NCBI GenBank assembly: GCA_046199005.1
Contig: CP176050.1
Span: 3,596,001-3,660,000 of the forward strand
Source: Ascidiimonas sp046199005
Lineage (GTDB): Bacteria > Bacteroidota > Bacteroidia > Flavobacteriales > Flavobacteriaceae
Direction: 5' to 3'
Length of the DNA: 64,000 nucleotides
This document shows positions 59,728-64,000 of the stretch, piece after piece. The notes below the pieces were generated by a model. The model was not told the origin of the DNA. It did no database searches and was given only the letters and a program-made list of their open reading frames with translations. How positions within the stretch are numbered: position 1 is the first letter of the stretch; the number at the start of each line of letters is the position of its first letter. Made by a program: the position numbers and the translations under genes.

Positions 59728-61137
59728 ATGAGTTCAAAAAAATGTTACTTTTTTAGTCTTCTTTTGCTTACCGTGTTCATGAGTTGTGAGCGCGTCCCGG
59801 AAAAAACCGCCAGTACTCCCGAAGCTCCTGACCCCTTTACTCCACAGCCCTACGTTGAGCTCGCTCATCCTGAATGGAGTAAAAATGCAGTGATCTACGA
59901 AGTGAATATCAGGCAATTCACCCCAGAGGGAACTTTCAAGGCATTTGAGGCTCATTTACCACGTCTTAAAGAATTAGGTGTTGATATTTTATGGCTGATG
60001 CCTATCCATCCCATAGGTGAAAAGAACCGAAAAGGTGAAATGGGTAGTTATTACTCGGTGAAAGATTATTATGGTGTAAATCCGGAATTCGGAACACCGG
60101 AAGATTTTAAAGCGCTGGTGACTAAAATCCACGAAATGGGTATGTACGTGATTCTAGACTGGGTTGCGAATCATTCAGCCTGGGATAATCCTTTGGTAGA
60201 ACAGCACCCCGAATGGTATACAAAAACTGCTTCAGGCGAATTTCAGCCTACACCCTGGTATGATTGGGATGATATTATTGATTTTGATTACGAACAACCC
60301 GGTATTCGTAAATACATGACCGAAGCTCTAAAGTACTGGGTAAAAGAAACTGATATTGATGGATATAGGTGTGATGTTGCTGGGTTTATGCCTATAGACT
60401 TTTGGGAACATGCGCGAACCGAACTTGATAGCATTAAACCTGTTTTCATGCTTGCAGAATGGGAATCAAGAGATCTTCACAGAAAAGCTTTTGATATGAC
60501 TTATTCCTGGAGTTTATGGGACAAGATGCATGCAGTTGCTAAAGGTGAAAAGAATATAGCCGTTCTAATAGAATACATGGCGCATCACGTAAGTACTTTT
60601 CCCGAGAACGGGTATCGTATGACTTTCACAGACAATCATGACAAAAACTCGTGGGAAGGTAACCAGTTCAGTAATTTTGGTGATGCCCTGGAAGCTTCAA
60701 TGGTACTTGCCGGAACGGTTGCAGGAATGCCCCTGGTCTACAGTGGTCAGGAAGCAGGTTTGGATCGATCGCTTGCCTTCTTTGAAAAAGATCTCATCGA
60801 ATGGAAAGAACATCCCTTTTCTGATATATACAAAACCTTGTTCTCCCTAAAGAAAAAAAATGAAGCGCTGTGGAATGGAAAATATGGAGGCACTATGGTT
60901 CGTATCTATCACGACCAGCCAGAACAACTGATCTCTTTTGCCAGAGAAAAAAACGGAGACAGAGTTCTTGTTATGATCAATTATAGCAATAAACCTGTAA
61001 AAGCAGTTCTTGAATCAGAATTATATAAAGGAGCGTATACCGATGTTTTTACAAACGCTACAGTGCGCATAGACGGGAAAGATACCGTAGAACTGGCACC
61101 CTGGAGTTATCAGGTTCTCAGTACAGAATCGAAGTAA
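59728..61137 (+). CDS. Alpha-amylase-family (GH13) lipoprotein
   Basis: 469 aa. I use the ATG at 59728, giving lipobox 'LLLTVFMSCERV' (Cys20); the ATG at 59719 adds 3 residues. The (beta/alpha)8 barrel shows 'VDILWLMPIHPIGE', 'VILDWVANHSAWDNP' (region I), 'DGYRCDVAGF' with the nucleophile Asp (region II), 'MLAEWES' with the acid/base Glu (region III) and 'FTDNHDKNSW' with the stabiliser Asp (region IV). A C-terminal beta domain closes the protein. It probably degrades starch-like alpha-glucans at the surface or in the periplasm. No sus-type genes are adjacent. Confidence 0.92.
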   Translation: MSSKKCYFFSLLLLTVFMSCERVPEKTASTPEAPDPFTPQPYVELAHPEWSKNAVIYEVNIRQFTPEGTFKAFEAHLPRLKELGVDILWLMPIHPIGEKNRKGEMGSYYSVKDYYGVNPEFGTPEDFKALVTKIHEMGMYVILDWVANHSAWDNPLVEQHPEWYTKTASGEFQPTPWYDWDDIIDFDYEQPGIRKYMTEALKYWVKETDIDGYRCDVAGFMPIDFWEHARTELDSIKPVFMLAEWESRDLHRKAFDMTYSWSLWDKMHAVAKGEKNIAVLIEYMAHHVSTFPENGYRMTFTDNHDKNSWEGNQFSNFGDALEASMVLAGTVAGMPLVYSGQEAGLDRSLAFFEKDLIEWKEHPFSDIYKTLFSLKKKNEALWNGKYGGTMVRIYHDQPEQLISFAREKNGDRVLVMINYSNKPVKAVLESELYKGAYTDVFTNATVRIDGKDTVELAPWSYQVLSTESK

Positions 61138-61146
61138 ACTACCTCT

Positions 61147-61233
61147 GGGCAGACCCATGAGAGATTTGCTTGAAACAAACGTTTAATTTCGAGGCAAACC
61201 TCCGGGTAATAGACCCTTTGGCGGTGCCAATAA
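61147..61233. repeat. Dispersed intergenic repeat, copy 2
   Basis: Reverse-complement match to 23528-23613; the 29-bp core 61169-61197 is perfect. It ends 5 bp before the terminator at 61238-61262. The interval 61138-61415 holds this repeat, the terminator and no gene. Confidence 0.8.
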
Positions 61234-61237
61234 AAAA

Positions 61238-61262
61238 AGAGTACTGTGACGAGCAGTACTCT
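61238..61262 (-). terminator. Terminator after the FecI-type sigma gene
   Basis: 9-bp stem AGAGTACTG/CAGTACTCT with a 7-nt loop; the plus-strand A run at 61232-61238 yields a U tract on the minus strand. About 150 nt past the sigma stop. It may also serve plus-strand read-through from the amylase gene, but lacks a T run on that side. Confidence 0.75.
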
Positions 61263-61415
61263 CTAAACTAACTACTAAAAATTTAAAACTAACAAGTCTT
61301 AGTCTCTTTGATAGTAGTAAAATTAGAAGAATCATTGCGCCCTGCATAAGGATATTTACCTTTAATAAGAGGGTATTTTTCCCTAAGAAAAATAGCTGGA
61401 AACCATTGTAAATTC

Positions 61416-61961
61416 TTAAAACAAAAACTGAATTTTTCTGAGGAGTCCCAGTGCTTTTGATATATGGATCTCAACCGTCTTAGGAGAAATTCCCATTAAA
61501 CTTGCGATTTCCTTGTATTTCCTATCCTCAAAACGGCTTAATACAAAAGCCTGTTTACATTTAGGTGGCAGGTTGTCAATAGCTTTTCTAAGTTCGTATA
61601 TTTTGGATTCCTGTTCTGAGGTATCTGATTCATAATACTCATATGTTGCTTCAGATTTGAGCGTTTCCAACAAACTCATCTGCTTTTTTTGCGCACGAAG
61701 ATGAAGAAGATATTGATTATAGACACATTTATAGAGGTATTTTTCAAGGGATGTTCTAATAAATAACGCTTCGCGCTTGTTCCAAACGCTTAAGAAAACT
61801 TCTTGCACTAAATCCTCGGCAAGGTTGTTATCATTAGCTACTCTTGAAAGAAAAAAACAAAGACTTTCGTAGTATTTTTTATACAAAATTTCATAACTAT
61901 AAAGGTCTCCCTTTCGGAGTCCTTCAAGTAAGGATACCTCTATTTCTTTTGCTTTTCCCAT
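61416..61961 (-). CDS. FecI-type ECF sigma factor (Bacteroidota sigma-70 family)
   Basis: 181 aa. Region 2 'LAEDLVQEVFLSVWNKRE' with 'TSLEKYLYKCVYNQYLLHLR' and region 4 'LPPKCKQAFVLSRFEDRKYK' followed by 'EIASLMGISPKTVEIHISKA' are characteristic of the Bacteroidota FecI-like group. It is divergent from fecR (85 bp) and very likely is released by that FecR when the adjoining receptor binds its ligand. Complete, normal length. Confidence 0.93.
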   Translation of the reverse strand: MGKAKEIEVSLLEGLRKGDLYSYEILYKKYYESLCFFLSRVANDNNLAEDLVQEVFLSVWNKREALFIRTSLEKYLYKCVYNQYLLHLRAQKKQMSLLETLKSEATYEYYESDTSEQESKIYELRKAIDNLPPKCKQAFVLSRFEDRKYKEIASLMGISPKTVEIHISKALGLLRKIQFLF

Positions 61962-62046
61962 GCCCTGCCTTATAGCTAAGATAAAAAAACTAATTTAAAT
62001 AGGGGTTTTTATAATATTTTGTATCCTAATAGTAAAAGGTATTCTT

Positions 62047-63201
62047 ATGACCACCATTCTGGATATTATTCATAAGTATTTAAATAATACGGCTACCCTA
62101 TCAGAGATTGAACGATTGGAAAAATGGGTACGTGATTCTCCAGAGAATGCTGCGGTTTTTAAAGACCATGTATTTCTTCACGAACGAAATCAAAACAAAA
62201 AACAGTCTTTTGATCAAAAGATCGCATTCAAAAAATTTCTTCTAGAAACCAAAAAAAGAAAATCGGCTGGGTCTAAGTATAAATACGCGGCAGCTGCCGC
62301 CTTGTTGATAGCTGCACTCTCCATTACCTTTCTTAACAAAGATAAGACAGTAGAGCCTTCACAACGTGAAATGACCGAAACCACAGCCTCAGAGGAAGCA
62401 ATAATACTTACCCTGGAAGACGGTACAAAGAAAATTCTAAAAGAAAATGGATCTGAACTTATTTTAAGTGTTACAGGAGATACGTTGCAACAGCAGCAAA
62501 ACAACACCTTAAAATACGTTTCAAATACTAAAAATGCTGGTAAAACGCATTATCACAAACTACAAATACCACTTGGTAAAACCTTTAAGATCAACCTTTC
62601 AGATGGCACAACTGTTTGGCTTAACGCAGGCTCCAGCTTATATTTTCCTGTGAAATTCAACAGGAACGAATTTTATCGCAAGGTAGTACTTGAAGGAGAA
62701 GCTTTTTTTGAGGTCACTAAAAATACCCAACAACCATTTATAGTAAATACTTCCGGTGTAGACGTACAGGTTCTAGGTACTAAATTTAACGTTTCTTCCT
62801 ATGGGGATGATGAAAATATTAAAACCACGCTGGTTGAGGGCTCTGTTCAGATATTTGATCAAAATAATAAAGATAACAACTCGATCATTCAACCAAACGA
62901 ACAATTGGTTTTTGAAAAGTCGTCCGGAGCACTCGTAACTAAAGAGGTTAATGTCGATAAATATATTGCCTGGATCCATAATCGGCTTTACTTCGAGAAT
63001 GATCAGTTCTCTGAGATCGTAAAAAAAATAGAACGCAGCTACGACGTTGATATCGAGAATAATTATGAAGGTTTAAATTCTATTCGGTTTACGGGAGAAT
63101 TTGACATTGAAGATGTGAACGATGTATTCGCCACATTCACCGCAAACACACCTTTCAGTTATAAAATAGAGAATAATAAAATCAGTATTAACCAAAAATA
63201 A
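62047..63201 (+). CDS. FecR-family anti-sigma factor
   Basis: 384 aa. A cytosolic N-terminal part ('LNNTATLSEIERLEKWVRDS') binds the sigma factor; one membrane helix lies at about 78-96 ('KYAAAAALLIAALSITFL'); the periplasmic FecR domain has 'GKTFKINLSDGTTVWLNAGS' and 'VVLEGEAFFEVTK'. The C-terminal DUF4974-like region ends 'FSYKIENNKISINQK' and would contact the STN domain of the receptor coded just downstream. The three genes form a cell-surface signalling cassette. Confidence 0.94.
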   Translation: MTTILDIIHKYLNNTATLSEIERLEKWVRDSPENAAVFKDHVFLHERNQNKKQSFDQKIAFKKFLLETKKRKSAGSKYKYAAAAALLIAALSITFLNKDKTVEPSQREMTETTASEEAIILTLEDGTKKILKENGSELILSVTGDTLQQQQNNTLKYVSNTKNAGKTHYHKLQIPLGKTFKINLSDGTTVWLNAGSSLYFPVKFNRNEFYRKVVLEGEAFFEVTKNTQQPFIVNTSGVDVQVLGTKFNVSSYGDDENIKTTLVEGSVQIFDQNNKDNNSIIQPNEQLVFEKSSGALVTKEVNVDKYIAWIHNRLYFENDQFSEIVKKIERSYDVDIENNYEGLNSIRFTGEFDIEDVNDVFATFTANTPFSYKIENNKISINQK

Positions 63202-63206
63202 AAAAA

Positions 63207-63228
63207 GAGAGGTGCGCCAACACCTCTC
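63207..63228. terminator. Hairpin between fecR and the receptor gene
   Basis: GAGAGGTG / CACCTCTC arms around CGCCAA. No T run follows on the plus strand, so it may attenuate or stabilise the message rather than terminate; A before it would make it a minus-strand terminator. Confidence 0.5.
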
Positions 63229-63285
63229 AAACACTTTAATGATTTAGTCATCAACTTAGTATCAACCAAAAAAGTTTTCAAAATT

Positions 63286-64000
63286 ATGAAAAAAAGAACT
63301 TTATCCAATTCATTAAAAAATAAGGTGCTTCCTTATTTGAAAGACCACTTGAAAATGAAAGCCACATTAGTCTTCGTCTTCTTTACTATGCTGCAAATGG
63401 CCGCTAATCCCGGATTCGCTCAGGATAATATCGAACTTGACCTGAAGGATGTAACCTTAGACAAGGTCTTACGCGAAATTAAAAAGCAAACCGATTACAA
63501 GTTTTTCTTCCGTAACGACGAAGTGAATCTTAAAGAGAGAAAATCGATTAAAGCAGAAAAAGAATCCATTGAAAGTGTACTTAGTAAATTATTTAATGGC
63601 TCTGATATTCAGTATAAGATCGTTGGTAAACAGATCGTTTTGAACAGAGTGATTTCTACCTCTGCCACCTCCACAAAACAGGTTAGAGAAGTGAAAGGAG
63701 TCGTTAAAGATGCTCAAAACATGCCGCTTGCTGGTGCCAACGTTCTTGTAAAAGGCACCACCAAGGGAACTCAAACTGATTTTGATGGTAATTTTACGAT
63801 CGAAATGGGTGCAGAAGAAAACACATTGATGATTTCTTTCATAGGTTTTCAACCTAAAGAAGTAGATGTAACCGGAAAAGATTATGTAGAAATTTCGTTA
63901 GCTGAAGCTGCTGCACAATTAGAATCTGTAGTCGTGGTAGGATCTCGTAACCCTGCAAGAACTGCTACTGAAACAACAGTTCCTGTAGATGTTATTGATG
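63286..64000 (+). CDS. TonB-dependent receptor with STN domain, N-terminal part (3' end outside window)
   Basis: The frame is open from ATG 63286 to the right edge (238 residues). A long signal region ends near residue 46 ('ANPGFAQ'). The STN (secretin/TonB N-terminal) domain covers about 47-120 ('LDLKDVTLDKVLREIKKQTD', 'ESVLSKLFNGSDIQYKIVGK'). A CarboxypepD_reg-like domain follows at about 142-220 ('VKGVVKDAQNMPLAGANVLV'), then a TonB-box-like 'LESVVVVGSR' and the first residues of the plug. The STN domain is what talks to FecR, so this receptor should both import and signal. Ligand not visible. Confidence 0.92.
   Translation, partial: MKKRTLSNSLKNKVLPYLKDHLKMKATLVFVFFTMLQMAANPGFAQDNIELDLKDVTLDKVLREIKKQTDYKFFFRNDEVNLKERKSIKAEKESIESVLSKLFNGSDIQYKIVGKQIVLNRVISTSATSTKQVREVKGVVKDAQNMPLAGANVLVKGTTKGTQTDFDGNFTIEMGAEENTLMISFIGFQPKEVDVTGKDYVEISLAEAAAQLESVVVVGSRNPARTATETTVPVDVID

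Noticed and set aside
61289..61474. 61-aa minus-strand frame after the FecI-type sigma gene
   Set aside because: Overlaps the end of the sigma gene in another frame and has no family features.

Overview
The window reads as chromosomal DNA of a marine-type member of the Flavobacteriaceae (Bacteroidota). Evidence: promoters of the Bacteroidota class (TTG about 20 nt upstream of TAnnTTTG), a SusC/SusD pair, several TonB-dependent receptors with N-terminal carboxypeptidase-like domains, a PorP/SprF protein beside a type IX secretion (T9SS) type B C-terminal domain protein, a FecI/FecR/receptor cassette, a DUF4249 lipoprotein and a Porin_10-type porin. I see no prophage, integrase, transposase or CRISPR array; the single phage-tail-collar-like protein lies in a cell-surface gene context. 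Genus cannot be fixed from what I can see.

Layout. 1-5311 (minus): two adjacent secreted proteins, a 1407-aa YD/RHS-type protein and the N-terminal part of a second repeat protein cut by the window edge. 5312-6449: gene-free DNA with a duplicated 140-bp element, then a tRNA-Val unit with its own promoter and terminator. 6467-12234 (minus): a tight run of glutamate/leucine-type dehydrogenase, NhaD Na+/H+ antiporter, ExbB, ExbD, TonB and FolC. 12475-19953 (plus): acyl-CoA dehydrogenase, then glutamate synthase gltB-gltD. 20140-23386 (plus): TonB-dependent receptor plus DUF4249 lipoprotein. 23637-29522 (minus): complete rRNA operon, 16S - tRNA-Ile - tRNA-Ala - 23S - 5S, with two tandem promoters, 23S flanks that can pair, and odd partial duplications beside the 5S and tRNA-Ile ends. 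29621-36291 (minus): Porin_10-type porin and a SusD/SusC pair. 36448-43177: rnhB, a large lipoprotein, lipB, two small membrane/lipoprotein genes and lysS. 43292-49385 (plus): tail-collar-domain protein, a 1505-aa T9SS adhesin-like protein with 12 near-identical domains, and a PorP/SprF protein. 49436-53197 (minus): periplasmic TPR/propeller protein, a GDYXXLXY + DUF2157 pair, and a YiaA-like protein. 53356-57671: two unassigned genes, then a small ArsR - SDR - PhzF cluster and a DCC thiol protein. 57683-59581 (minus): secreted alpha/beta hydrolase, ECF sigma factor and a 4-helix membrane protein. 59728-61137: alpha-amylase-type lipoprotein. 61416-64000: FecI-type sigma, FecR, and an STN-domain TonB-dependent receptor cut by the window edge.

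How it fits together: ExbB/ExbD/TonB could energise the three receptor systems here, and NhaD would link the Na+ gradient to the same proton-motive force. Gdh and GltBD are the two arms of glutamate metabolism. The most unusual structures are the four-domain higher-order repeat inside the T9SS protein (exact 906-nt period), the dispersed and duplicated repeats that lie just past terminators, and the partial duplications of the 5S and tRNA-Ile ends in the rRNA spacers. I found no convincing wholly new multi-gene system; the best candidates are the collar/adhesin/SprF locus and the paired YD/RHS secreted proteins.
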